Below are positions 34,792-45,566 of a stretch of 64,000 nucleotides of DNA, piece after piece; the first letter of the stretch is position 1; each line of letters opens with the position of its first letter. A program made the position numbers and the translations under genes. The DNA is from Pseudisothecium myosuroides (lineage: Eukaryota > Streptophyta > Bryopsida > Hypnales > Lembophyllaceae), in assembly GCA_951799445.1 (NCBI GenBank), contig OX637296.1, positions 2,170,001-2,234,000 on the forward strand. The letters are read 5' to 3'. A model generated the notes under the pieces. It searched no databases. It had not been told where the DNA came from and was given only the letters and a program-made list of their open reading frames with translations.

Positions 34792-35480
34792 TAGCTTCAC
34801 TATTCTTCACCGCCGTAGCCAATCCATGCTGCCCGGTTCTCTGCCTGTTCTCTTCTTGCACTGTTCTGTTCACTGGGAGGGGGTATTTTTCTCAATTTCA
34901 GGTGTGCCGCCTTTAAACCTAAAACCTAATATGAAGAGACCGTCGTCACTCTCTCTGGAGGTATGTTCTAAACCTACACCTTCTTCTGTGCATGCTTGAG
35001 AGTCCCGGAGTTGCACCTCTTGATCAAGCGGCAACACCGTACCAGCGATCGAAGTTTGTCCACGTTCTATTCATCCTTCTGCCCTAACGACCTGAGTCTA
35101 ATTGGTCAAATAGGACAGATCAGTGGTCACTATTCGGTACAGTCAATGCAAGGGAAGTCTCATTTTTTCTCAGCACGTCAGTATTTCCTGATTCTATCAG
35201 ATACCCACTTTGAATTGACAACGAGTTGAACCAAAGTCAAATTGGTCGTCCTTCCCCAAAAGCAAGAGCGAAAGCATAAATGAAAAAATAGTATATTATG
35301 AACGGAAAATTTCCAGTATCAATCTACACAAAATAGCTAAACTCTCTGCGTCATACAAGATCCAGAGAAACAGAAATAGAATAAAGTGTTGCATCAACAC
35401 TGCCTCAAGTGTTGACCGATCATGTTAGACCCTGTACTGTAGATGGTACGGGTATCCTACAGAACAATGTGATCAAAGCT
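34792..35480. other. PMM downstream spacer
   Basis: A small ATG frame MKRPSSLSLE followed by GTATGT at about 34931 could be a leader exon on the plus strand, but no partner exon was found. Confidence 0.3.
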
Positions 35481-37965
35481 CTATCGCAAATGCTTGTCTG
35501 AGCCAGGAGTAAGAAAAAGCTCTGTGCACTGTCTGATCGTCTCCTCCGGACTTGTCACTGTGTGTCCTATTGTCTTCGGAGACTCAAAAATTTCGTAGTC
35601 GTTGCCACCCTGTGAAGTCATGGACATGCAATCAAATATGAGGAATCTTAACCCGTAAGTGTCCTAATAGCCAGAAGTGGTTACTTTCATATCTATAAGA
35701 GTTGAAATGAATCACTTAGGAAGCTTCAATGAAGTATACCAGTAGAAAGAAGAAACTATGTTTGAACAATAGAAATATATATTGGATATTACATATTCTA
35801 CTGTTAGAAGTGGACATCTATTTAAGCTTGGGTTTAAAAGATAAACATAAGCCAATTTGGACGTCCCAGAGACCCAAACATGCTCTAAAAAACGGCAAGA
35901 TGGATATGTGTACCTCATAGGTTTTGTCGCCAAAAAAGTGGATCTCTGAAAATTCTTTCTCAACGAACGGCAGGCAGAATGTCTTGTCCCAACCGCGAGG
36001 AAACACCTGAGTTCACAGGAGAGATCTCGTCTTAGTAACAGAAATATATGAGCATGAGGGGGTTTAACCACATGCATGAAAAAAATGAGAAATAAGGGCA
36101 TGTCGGGGTTCCAATTGCACTGTATCTCACATCAAAGCTGATTTGTCCACCAATGGAGAATGTAAGGCTGAAGTCCGCAAACTTCTTCTTGAGGACTTCC
36201 ACAAACGTTTTCCTCACATTGTGTATCTGCACATCATGTCGCATTTAAAACCATTAGACTCACAAATTAAAGCCCCACCAGTAGGCTAATTTCAGACACC
36301 ATAAAACTATGGCGACACATCAGGTAATGAACGTGGGTTTTGATTTCAGAAAGCATTCCCATTTAGTACCTTATCATAGCGCTCAAACTCATCACGCTCC
36401 TCTTGGCTGCAATTGCGGCCAATGGGGGATACGTTCAGCATGCCCATGCGAAATTCAATGAAAGTCCCTCTGCCATAGCAAACAAATCCACATCATAAGC
36501 GTAAGGATGTGCAATTAAGCTTTCATTTGAATGTGACTCACTTGGCATGCAACTTTTGCCACTGATAATGGCATTCGCCTTGGACATATAGCTCTCGTTA
36601 AAGATTAGTAGCTTAAATATTCAAAGCAGGCTTAACATGGAAACCTAGAAAGTAGTCTCAACATATTCAAAGTATTTCAGAGAATCGATGGCACAGACAA
36701 AACAACAAGTGCCAGCATTCTGGAAGCTAAAAAATGACTTCAGCTCACCTCTTGATAGGGATGTCCAAGTCAGCGATGTAATGTAGCGCAAAATTGATAA
36801 TTTCCTTCAGCTTCTCGTCACCCAGATGTGATTTCAAACTCTGCAACCCCAGATTCATAAGTTAGAAAAACTAGTGCTAGGAGTTAAGCCCCAAGTTAAG
36901 TTCTAATTTAGCAACAGCTACATCAAGAATGAAAGACATCGCTTAAGCACCTGGTTTCCGATAAGCTTTCCCGCCTTGAAGGCAACCAGCCCATTCTCCG
37001 AAAACAGGTAGTCATAATCCAGAACAGCTGCATACATACACGGTTTGAGCTTCATGTCGCATACTGCTTGAGCTAGACGACATCGACATTCAAGTTGGGA
37101 AATTTTACAGTATTCACGCATGAAAATCAAGGAATGCCCTGTGACCGAAAGGACGTTCGGGTTTGAACAAGGTAGCATGATACACTCGATCAGACAAAAC
37201 AGAAAAAAGATTAAAATTAAAACTAACTAACTAACTATGTACTGCATCAACAGTGGCTTAGAAACATGGGTGCGAAAAATAAATATATTACCAGACTTTC
37301 CGAGCTGTTCTGAGATTTTGACAAGATCCGAACCTCCAACAACACCTACAGTCACCACCTGCACAATAACCACCAATCAATATTAATATAAATCAGCACA
37401 AGACGAAACACACCGGTGAGAAGCCAGAGGCTGCCAAATCTCGCTAGTATACACTAAAAAAAATGCAACGCTAGAATCATCACGATTCACACACACAAAA
37501 ATTACAGAAAGAGAGATCGCAACAATGGCTTGCTCTGGAATCATCACGATCCACACACACAAAAATTACAGAAAGAGAGATCGCAACATTGGCTTGCTCT
37601 GAGATCTGGTATCCACACACCTTCCGAAGCTCCTGAAGGAACTCTACCATCTCCCCAGTGATATCCTGAAATCCCAAACCAAACCCATCGCGAACCCGCT
37701 CAGCCAAAGCCCTAGGGCAAAATCTCACCCCAAATCCAATGAGACAGAAGCGCAAAGCTTTACAACTCACATTGCGGATCGGGAAACGGAAACAAGAGAA
37801 CAATAGATCGTGTCTGGATCTGATCTTGACAAAAGCAACGACAAACAAATTCCCTGAAATTAATTCTCCCCAATGCCGAAACCGATAGAGTGTCTGTACC
37901 TTGCGAGGATACGTGAGCGTGCCATCGACGTCAAAGAGAGCAAGCACACCCGCCCTCCGCCCCAT
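35481..37965 (-). CDS. PMM: Phosphomannomutase (PMM)
   Basis: Cytosolic HAD-superfamily enzyme converting mannose-6-phosphate to mannose-1-phosphate for GDP-mannose, hence ascorbate, N-glycans and cell-wall sugars. Nine exons: 37900-37965, 37621-37665, 37292-37358, 36951-37027, 36749-36840, 36370-36469, 36131-36226, 35914-36006 and 35481-35609 (stop TAG), all GT-AG and in frame, total 254 aa against 246 in Arabidopsis. The catalytic HAD motif I FDVDGTLT has the nucleophile Asp12 and acid Asp14. Later family blocks are [63 protein letters not shown] and [18 protein letters not shown]. Start: I chose [12 protein letters not shown], matching the family. The frame stays open for 61 more codons to a Met at 38148. 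The C-terminus ([12 protein letters not shown]) is slightly longer than usual. Family assignment is certain. Confidence 0.96.
37474..37601. repeat. 64 bp tandem duplication in PMM intron 2
   Basis: Two near-identical direct copies (37474-37537 and 37538-37601) lie just before exon 2's donor, each starting GAATCATCACGAT and ending TTGGCTTGCTCT-like. The few mismatches indicate a fairly recent duplication. Confidence 0.9.
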
Positions 37966-38296
37966 GCTGGCTCTCCTTTGCTCGGAAATCCGATCCCGTT
38001 CACGCAATGTTGCAAATCTGAGAATCCTCCCGACGTCGCGGATGGGTTTTGCAGGGGATGCTCGTTTCGAGGCCACGAAGCGAACAATCTGAGACCAAGA
38101 AAGCACTACCTTACAATATAGCATCAGGGGCGTGCGTGAGAGAAGCAATCATCAAGCAGACGCTGCGAGCGGGGTGAAACCCAACACCGTTTTCACGATC
38201 GGACAGAAGCGTCGCCACGGTCTTCGCACTCTGTCTTAGCGTTTCAGGGTCTTTTCCCGTGCGCCTGGCCTCTAAGTATTTTTTTCATCCGACCCG

Positions 38297-38686
38297 CTAC
38301 CCGCTGCCCATAGACCGCAAGGTGCACTCACAGTAATGTCTGGGACTCTGGGCTCTGAGTTGGTTCAGAATTTTACATCCGGGCAGCTGGGCGGGTAGGT
38401 GAGGAAAGAAACATTTAGCGGCCCCGCGCCAGGGGTAGTCCCAGAACCCTTGGGCATACAGCGTGACCGCCATGTAGTGAATAAGGAAGGTCTCGTCAAC
38501 TCGATGAATTCTGACGGATGATAAATTCACTAAGTCATCCATTATGGGTTGGAAAAACTCGGGGGAATGGACAGAGGCGCCACCTGGGTGGAGTGACGTC
38601 TTCAGTGTCGCATGATTGGGTGCTATTGGAATATACTCCAGCAATCCCTCTTTAATGTCACAACCTGCCTGGGTGACAAGAGACAA
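38297..38686 (-). CDS. Unrecognised 129 aa open frame above PMM
   Basis: An open frame beginning MSLVTQAGCDIKEGLLEY and ending in CTLRSMGSG on the PMM strand, ending about 150 bp above the longest possible PMM start. GC content is like an exon, with a plausible mix of residues such as GFWDYPWRG and VDETFLIHYMAV, but I know no family for it. It may be a fragment of a decayed gene or transposon. No splice structure worked out. Confidence 0.25.
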   Translation of the reverse strand: MSLVTQAGCDIKEGLLEYIPIAPNHATLKTSLHPGGASVHSPEFFQPIMDDLVNLSSVRIHRVDETFLIHYMAVTLYAQGFWDYPWRGAAKCFFPHLPAQLPGCKILNQLRAQSPRHYCECTLRSMGSG

Positions 38687-39103
38687 CGGCCGTGACTATG
38701 GAATGCATGTAAAAGTGATATTAGAGAACTGTTTGGGGTTGCTTGAAGGTGTAGATCTCTTTGACACGTTTTTAACTCTTCATTATTTCATTTGTATGAA
38801 ATTCTTTTGTAACTTAAGTAATGGCAATGATGCAGGGAATTTGTTAGTTTTTCAGTGTACAGGGAAAGAAACATTTCCGCGATACAAGGAGTTGACAATG
38901 ACAATGAATTCAAAATTGGCAGGCACTGCCATAGACCACATGATTGGTCGCATAAGTTATTATGTCCCCAAAACTGGTAGGCACCTCCCTGCAGCCGGGG
39001 TGAACCCTCGCTCGTCCCCGATTCTATCCCTAGGAAAACGTTGAATTTTTTATTTGACACCCATGATAAAATTTGTAAATTTTGAATTCATACTTGCAAT
39101 TAA

Positions 39104-40135
39104 CCCCTAAGGACCCGGGGGGGTGTTCTTTCAAAATGGGCCAAAACTGCCAACAACTTGATCCATTTTTTTGATCCAATTTTTTTGAGATCGGATATCA
39201 TGTAACCGTAGGATCTTGAAGTTAACATTGAGAGTGAGAAGCTCAAAAAAATTCAGATTATTTGACCGCATGATTTAGGAGATATTTAATTTTGAAGTTT
39301 TATTTGGGTCAATGGAAATACAGGGCAGCTCACTTTGAAGGAGCATATCTCTATGAGAATATTTCAAAATGATGCCTTTTTTGTGCTCAATGAAAGATAA
39401 GAGAGTTGAGAATGTACATGTAAAATTTTATAACATTCCAAGAAATTTACAATTCATGGTGAAGCTTGCAATGCACGGTGGTCACCAAGGCTTTTTTGGG
39501 GGGCTTTCTGGTGCCAGATTGCACCAGAAAAAAAATCTGGCTAAAAAAGGTTATAAAAAATGCCAAAAAAATTGGATGAAATCGCCAAACAACTTTGAAA
39601 TTAAAAAAAATATTAGATGAAATCGCCTAATTGTGGATGAAAACCATACTATACATCCAATAAGTGGATGAATGTTGCAATTTGGAGCACCACTATAACA
39701 TTTTATATCGCCACTATGGCACTTCTTCAAAAATGAAAAAAAAAGCCCTACTGGTCACTGAAATTTGAGTAGTGTTTGCAAGAGAAAAAAGAATGGGACA
39801 CTTGTCTTCTCCTTGAGCTTCTTGGATCTGACCTTTTCAAGGTGAATCTGACCTTTATGAGGTGGGCAAGAAGCTCATTGGTTGGCTGACTTTTTAGTCC
39901 ATGCCCAAACCGAACACAAAAAAACGAGCTGTAAACTAGAGTACACTGCTAAACTTTGAAAAATTCCACAAGGCGGAGTTTAACTCGGAATTTGATGAAA
40001 CCACTGCCATTGGATTTGTAACAAAGTCTATTTTCTAGAAATAAATTTTGTTTTTCAAAAAACTCAAAATATGAGAACGGGCAGCTCAAAAAACAGTGGC
40101 AGCGACCAGAAAATGGTCACTTGGGTTCTTAGGGG
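39104..40135. mobile_element. TTAA-flanked piggyBac-like MITE (copy I) hosting a nested MITE
   Basis: TTAA at 39100-39103 and 40136-40139. The left end is CCCCTAAGGACCCGG and the right end is GGGTTCTTAGGGG. Its 1032 bp include a MULE-like insertion at 39487-39749, so the original element was about 0.77 kb. Its right TTAA is shared with the next element. Confidence 0.8.
39487..39749. mobile_element. MULE-like MITE (copy 2), nested in TTAA element I
   Basis: Left AAGGCTTTTTTGG, right AAAAAAGCCCT. Family text CCAGATTGCACCAG, TGGATGAATGTTG and GGAGCACCACTATAACATT is present. TGGTCAC occurs within a few bases of each end (left 39479-39485), a worn target-duplication candidate. Confidence 0.75.
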
Positions 40136-40526
40136 TTAAGGTGAATGCACCCGAAACCGTCAATGTTAAGCAATTCAGCATAGTTGGAGGCAACTTTTCC
40201 TAAAATTGATATTTTTGTAGTATTAGCGAGTGAAAATGATGAATATTAAAAAAAAAATAGATTTTTCGGATGTGGTATGTAATTTCTATGATTTTTCAAA
40301 GTGCCGGCTCCCTAGACCATTGGAACTGTCACATAGGTGCACCCTAAACCGAAATCTGCAGAAATCAGCAGTCAGTGAATCAGAGTTAAGTATGTGTTTT
40401 TCAAATTCATCAACAAATCAGAGTTAAACATTTGTAGGACACATTAACAAATGTCTAGGGACACATATAGTGAACCTCTAGGGTACATGAATGGGGACAG
40501 GGATGCTTTTGGGTGTTTCTACCTTA
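40136..40526. mobile_element. AAGGTAGAAGCACC-family MITE abutting element I
   Basis: Starts TTAAGGTGAATGCACCC at the TTAA that closes element I, and ends GGGTGTTTCTACCTTA. The interior ATTCAGCATAGTTGGAGGCA is shared with the element at 47379. Confidence 0.6.
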
Positions 40527-42722
40527 GACGCCCCAAATTAGCTAGTAGAGGTGTAGAAGATAAATTAATCAAGCACAAAATAGGGGGTCTTTATTTTTAC
40601 ATACACATCCCTAGAATGACTTTGGGAGGACAAGCAAGGGAGGTGGTTCACCCTAGCCCACCCTGCTCCCCCACAAGAAAATCCCCAATTGTCGATCTAA
40701 ATCAAGAAAAATGGTCCCCAATGCCGTTGATGTGTTTTTTTGAGAAAAAAATGCCACTATTCATCCCCACTGTTGATTTAGAAAAAAATAATTTGGAAAA
40801 CCTCTAAGTGTTGTAGTGACGCAGAGCAAAAAAATTGGAAGTATCAATCTTCAACCGACTTGAAGGATGATCTAGGGTGCTCAAGTGCTTAGGGTTGAGC
40901 GCTCAGGCTCCACACTTGTTTTGCTTGTGAGACTTGAGTTTGAATTTGTGGTGGTCTTCATTATTAGTGTTGTTAATGCTTTTTGATTCACATGTATCTA
41001 CCGTGTATATTTGTGAATGCTTTTCTCTTCATTCACATGTATCTATATTTTTGAATGCTTTTCTCTTCATCTGCGTACAATTCCAAGAATCAAAGGGAGA
41101 TGAAGGAGAAGGATTGAAGATGAGGTTGTTAAAGAGACAAGGGTTTAGGGCTTGTGCATGTTTGTTTGCAAAGATTAGGAAATCTACGAAGATTTTAGGG
41201 TTGTTCAAGAACTCAATTGCACAAGGTCCCAAAAATTAAGCTTTGAAAAAAAATTCATGTTGAGTTTGTTTATGATGACTATGGTTTTTTTTTAAACACT
41301 TGTCAATAAAACTTTTGAAGTTCTTTTAAAAAAGGTACTAATATATTCTTTTGAGAATTTTTGAATGTAAAAGTTTTACATTCAACGGAAAAATGACTAG
41401 TGAAATCCTTTTCAAAATGTGTGCAAATTTTTTTACAATTAATGGGAAAATGACACGTGTACCACTTTTGTAATTCATGTATGGTTTTCTCATGTGACCA
41501 ATAAATGTGGCAAGTGACACAATGTGACCAATGCAACACATTTGACGTTGTGACACATTTGTGATCAAAAGTGGCAGGCACTGCCATACACACACTAATA
41601 TTTACACACCAAAAATGTTGCTTGATTTTTTTTTATGATTGTTTCAGTGGCAATTTTGCATAACACAATTTTATTGGGTAGATTGTTTCTAGGAGTAAGA
41701 AGGAAAGAAACAAGATTCATTCTGCCCATTTGAGTGGCTGAAAATTCAATAACAAGATTTTAAGATTAGTAAAATTGATTTTGGTTGATTCCAAGACTCT
41801 AAACCTAAGTTGAAAGGAGAGTAGAAAATTGGCAACTTGCTCCATGGTGATTTGATACACACTTGTCACATCAACAAAATTAATGACAAATCATGATGAT
41901 TTTCAAAAACATACCTGGACTCAATATATGTTGAATTATATATATTAGAATGGGAATTGAAAAGAGTAATTGAGTTTTTTTGAATTAGAATTGCCTTTGT
42001 CCAAGTGCATGATGCTTCGTTTCTATATGGGTACGGAGAAACTACATTTAGGAGTAGCTTTGCTTCATTGTCAAACTAGAACCAACCAAGAAATTCAAAT
42101 CCAATGTTGAAAATAGATTTTTAAAAGTTTGAAAGTTGCCTCCGGACTCCACTTTTCACAAACTTCTCTCTAAAATTTTACTAACCAACAATTTCGATTT
42201 TTCTCTTGCAAACAATACACACTTCTATGTAGAATTATGAGATTCTTTGTCTTTTTTGCAAAGTTTAGTTAAATTTTGTACATGGAAGCCCCCTTTAAGG
42301 AATCACAATAAATTCATTCAACTAACTACTAGGTGAAAACACCTACAACCATCCATAGACTCATTTTTCACAAGTAGAAATTATTTTAAAAGTGTCTCCT
42401 ATTGTACAATTTATTTTGTTTTTACACTTAATTTTAATGATTTGATTATTGATTTTCTAGACTTAAGTTTTATGACAAGTGTATAAATGATTTCAATGGT
42501 TTAGGGGGCTTTCACTTTGTAAAACACATTAATAATTACATGTCTTCTCCAAAAATTATATTTTTTAATTTTTTAATTCATGATTTTCAATTGCTAATAC
42601 TACAAAAATGTTTTATCATGAAAAAAGTGCCTTTAACTATGCTGAATTACTTCATTTCACATTTTTGGGTGTTTTCACCTTTGATTTTAAAGGGTAGTTT
42701 ATCCATAGGCATAGAATGCACC
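40527..42722. other. AT-rich intergenic, nothing recognised
   Basis: Contains a short direct duplication at about 41010-41075 (GAATGCTTTTCTCTTCAT twice) and small chance ORFs. Confidence 0.4.
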
Positions 42723-43340
42723 AGGGCTTTTACTTTTGGCAAAATAGTGTTAGATTGCACCAGAAAAGAATAATTTGGCTAAAAAAAGGTGACAAATTGT
42801 AAAGTTTTTCGCTAGAAAACTTCAAATTTAAAAAAAAATTAAAGATAAAATTGCCAAATTGTAGATGCAAATAGAATTTTGGATATATAATATATGCTAA
42901 TGTGCTAGTGTGATATTTTCTATCCAATATGTGATGAATGTTGAAAATTGGAGTGCCACTACAACATTTTATATTGCCACTTTGTCACCAATGGTCCCTA
43001 AATTGGCTAAAATTAGCTGAGTTTCTACCAAAAAAATCCTTGCGCTACTAGTACATTGTAAAAAATGACCTTTAATGGAGACATTTTAACTAAAACTGCA
43101 ACAAACAATAGAATTTGATAGACAATTTGCAACTTTCTCCACATTGGAATTAGCATTTATTTAGTCAATTTTGTGTTATATAATACTCTTATTAATCCTT
43201 CACAACTTGCAAAATCCTTTGTATTCTATTTTTTTCTTTGATACTACTCACTCTGAAGGTAGCATGTTACACTAAATTCCGTAAACTAATTCTGGGATCA
43301 CTGTTTGTCACTTCATAAAAAAATGTTAAAAAAATGCCCT
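42723..43340. mobile_element. MULE-like MITE (copy 3) interrupted by a hAT-like MITE
   Basis: Left AGGGCTTTTACTTTTGGC, right AAAAAAATGCCCT. The interior carries TTAGATTGCACCAGAAAA and CACTACAACATTTTATAT. Outside the ends lie GAATGCACC (left) and GGAATGATGCAC (right), a worn duplication. Between CACTTTGTCAC and TTCATAAAAAAATG it is split by the element at 42989-43303. Confidence 0.78.
42989..43303. mobile_element. 315 bp hAT-like MITE with 8-bp TSD
   Basis: Exact direct repeats TTTGTCAC at 42981-42988 and 43304-43311. Ends are CAATGGTCCC and, reversed, CAGTGATCCC, with 8 of 10 matching. An 8-bp duplication with CA(G/A)TG ends is the hAT pattern. Removing it restores the host MITE text. Confidence 0.82.
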
Positions 43341-43749
43341 GGAATGATGCACTGTCGGTTCCGCATGAATGATTTCACGAGGACCCCTGCCTATTCCCAC
43401 CGCAAATGTTTCCCATTATTGCCGATTGTCGTTGCCCACAATCATGCCGTTCTGACCTGTGGCGTTCATTTCAGTGGCCGTGCTGTATGAATGATGAGTG
43501 ACTTGCCTTCAATTCTTCTCGTACATGTCGCCGATTGTTGCGTGCCCATCGCCATCACATGCGAAGCTGTTCGTTCAGGTCTGGTTCACATTCTCAATGG
43601 GCGATCGAGTTTGGCAGGTCAGAACTCAGAACGCGGGCTCCCGATCGGTGATCGAAGGTAATTTTTCTTTCAGTCCGTCAGCATTTGTATCGAAGTGGCG
43701 CGCAAGAGCACGACATACCTGCATTTGCCGATCTACATTTGATTTGCCG

Positions 43750-44185
43750 ACCACATTTGTCGATCAGTCAATTTGTTTCATAGCGAACCCTAGAGTGAAC
43801 ATAGGTATTCTGACTAATTATGTCCACGTCTTCTCTGATTTGAATCGCTTCTTAATTCATCAATGTCGTGATCGGGAGCTCCAGGTATTACTTGGGTATA
43901 TACAGTATGTGAAATCTGCATTGCGTCGCCCCGTTGATTGCGTTTTGTAGTTCAGCTCTCGGTGATGGTTGCTCTTCCTTCTGGCCGCTAGAATGTGCAT
44001 CCAATTCAAGCTGCAAGTGCGCGCTACCACATTCGACGATCAGTCAATTTGTTTCGAAGCAAACCCTAGATCGATTTAGAGCGACGGTGTTCAAATTTTG
44101 TCCATTTGAATCGATTCTACGGCAATTCCCAGATGGGGAGCTCCAGTTATTTCTTGGGTATGTGAAACCTGCATTGTGAATTTTA
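43750..44185. repeat. Diverged ~265 bp direct duplication
   Basis: CGATCAGTCAATTTGTTTC with GCGAACCCTAGA near 43760-43795 recurs as CGATCAGTCAATTTGTTTC with GCAAACCCTAGA near 44037-44070. Both are followed by TTTGAATCG, GGGAGCTCCAG and CTTGGGTAT, then GTGAAAYCTGCATTG. The AAACCCTAG words and raised GC look like an old 5' gene end, but no protein is recognisable. Confidence 0.65.
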
Positions 44186-44534
44186 ACATATTAAATGTGC
44201 GACAACGGTAGAGATGTGCAATTAGGATGCGTGCTTGTTGCAAAGGCGACCAAGAGTCCAACATGTTTTTCTTAACAGTTTTCATTAGGTCATATTTGGA
44301 CTTCCGAAAATTGTCCATTTTTTGAGCATCATATGCAATGCTCTTCACTGAATCTGGGGAATGAAATTTCATCCAGTCAGAGTTTTACATTTCATAATAT
44401 GAATCGCTCATTTTAAAACCATGAATTCTTGAAACTTTATGGGGATAAATTAAAGAACATTACAATTCCCAATAGTGTCATTGGATTACCCTAAAATCAT
44501 ATTGGTATTTGTCCACTCAACTTCAAAATCACTA

Positions 44535-44783
44535 CACAAAATAGTGAAATTAGGTTGCCCCATACTAATTCCTCAACATTTGACACTAAATCAATATTTT
44601 TAGTTATTGTACAAGAATGCACTACTTTTGAATTAGATATTGTTGTAATTGGGACTCATGAACCTTGATGTGTACAAATAAAAATATTTTTAGAAATATT
44701 TGTTGACTTTAATGGCTTGTAAAGTAACTTTCATGATGTAAGGCAACCTAATTGTTAAGGCAACCTAATTTCACTATTTTGTG
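44535..44783. mobile_element. TA-flanked 249 bp Tc1/mariner-like MITE
   Basis: TA at 44533-44534 and 44784-44785. Ends are CACAAAATAGTGAAATTAGG and its exact inverse. It resembles the 34545 copy read backwards (GGTTGCCCCA, CAATAT, GTACA). Confidence 0.82.
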
Positions 44784-44988
44784 TACACTAAAATTGGTAA
44801 ATAGTGTTGGCTACACTAATTGTCAACAATAACACTAATTGTGATTTGCAAGGTTAGTGTTAGAACATTATTTACCCATTCTAACACTATTTGAAGAATG
44901 ACAGAGAGTCAGAATTTTTACGAGAGTACATTTAGTATTAGATGGGAACAAAATATAGAAGTTGGAATGGTGGGGGAAAAGCGGTGTA

Positions 44989-45128
44989 TGAAATGTTGAA
45001 ATAAGCAATGAAATGCTGAAATAGGCAATGAAATGTTGAAATAGACAATGAGATGCTGAAATGCTGAAATAAATAATGAAATGCTAAAATGCTAAAATAA
45101 AGAATGAAATGTTGAATTGCTGAAATAG
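44989..45128. repeat. ~20 bp minisatellite
   Basis: About seven imperfect copies of GAAATGCTGAAATAGGCAAT, with some units shortened to GAAATGCT. Confidence 0.85.
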
Positions 45129-45129
45129 A

Positions 45130-45566
45130 CATTAGAAGAAAAATGGGCCCTCGGGAAGTCAGTGAGTTCCCGAACAGCAGGGAACGCTGGCCGAAAAAAC
45201 GGAAAAAAAAAAAAAAAAATTTGGCCGGCGAACAGCATGGCCTGCTCTGCGCGGGACGGTTCATTATTATAATTTAGAAAATATTATAAAATTATTATAT
45301 TTAAAATAAATACATAATTTCATGTTGATGTGGCCGAAATTATCCTCGTCAGCCTGAATTGTTATTTAATTATTATTTTATATTTTTTTAAATATTTTTT
45401 AAATGTTTTAAATGTTTTTCATTATATTTTTTTAATTTTTAAATATTTTTTTAGTGTGGCCACTATTCATCAATGATGATGAATAGTGGCCATTGTCCCT
45501 CAAAGGGGCTGTGAATTCCATTGTGGAGAACTCACAACCCCCGAGGGCCTATTTTTCTTCTAATGC
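45130..45566. mobile_element. 437 bp MITE with CATTAGAAGAAAAAT ends
   Basis: Left CATTAGAAGAAAAATGGGCC continues into CTCGGG; the right is its inverse with one mismatch (CCCGAGGGCCTATTTTTC). A second inner pair is GTGAGTTCCC against GAGAACTCAC. A TATTTT/AAAATA-rich core. No target duplication found. Confidence 0.7.

Noticed and set aside
37480..38148. 222-codon minus-strand frame as one protein
   Set aside because: It reads through PMM introns 1 and 2. Only the segment ending at 37900 is PMM coding; splice sites there restore the family sequence.
40451..40807. 118-codon plus-strand ORF
   Set aside because: It overlaps the right end of an AAGGTAG-family MITE and shows no domain.
44989..45128. 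CRISPR-like array
   Set aside because: Units are contiguous without unique spacers; a plain minisatellite.
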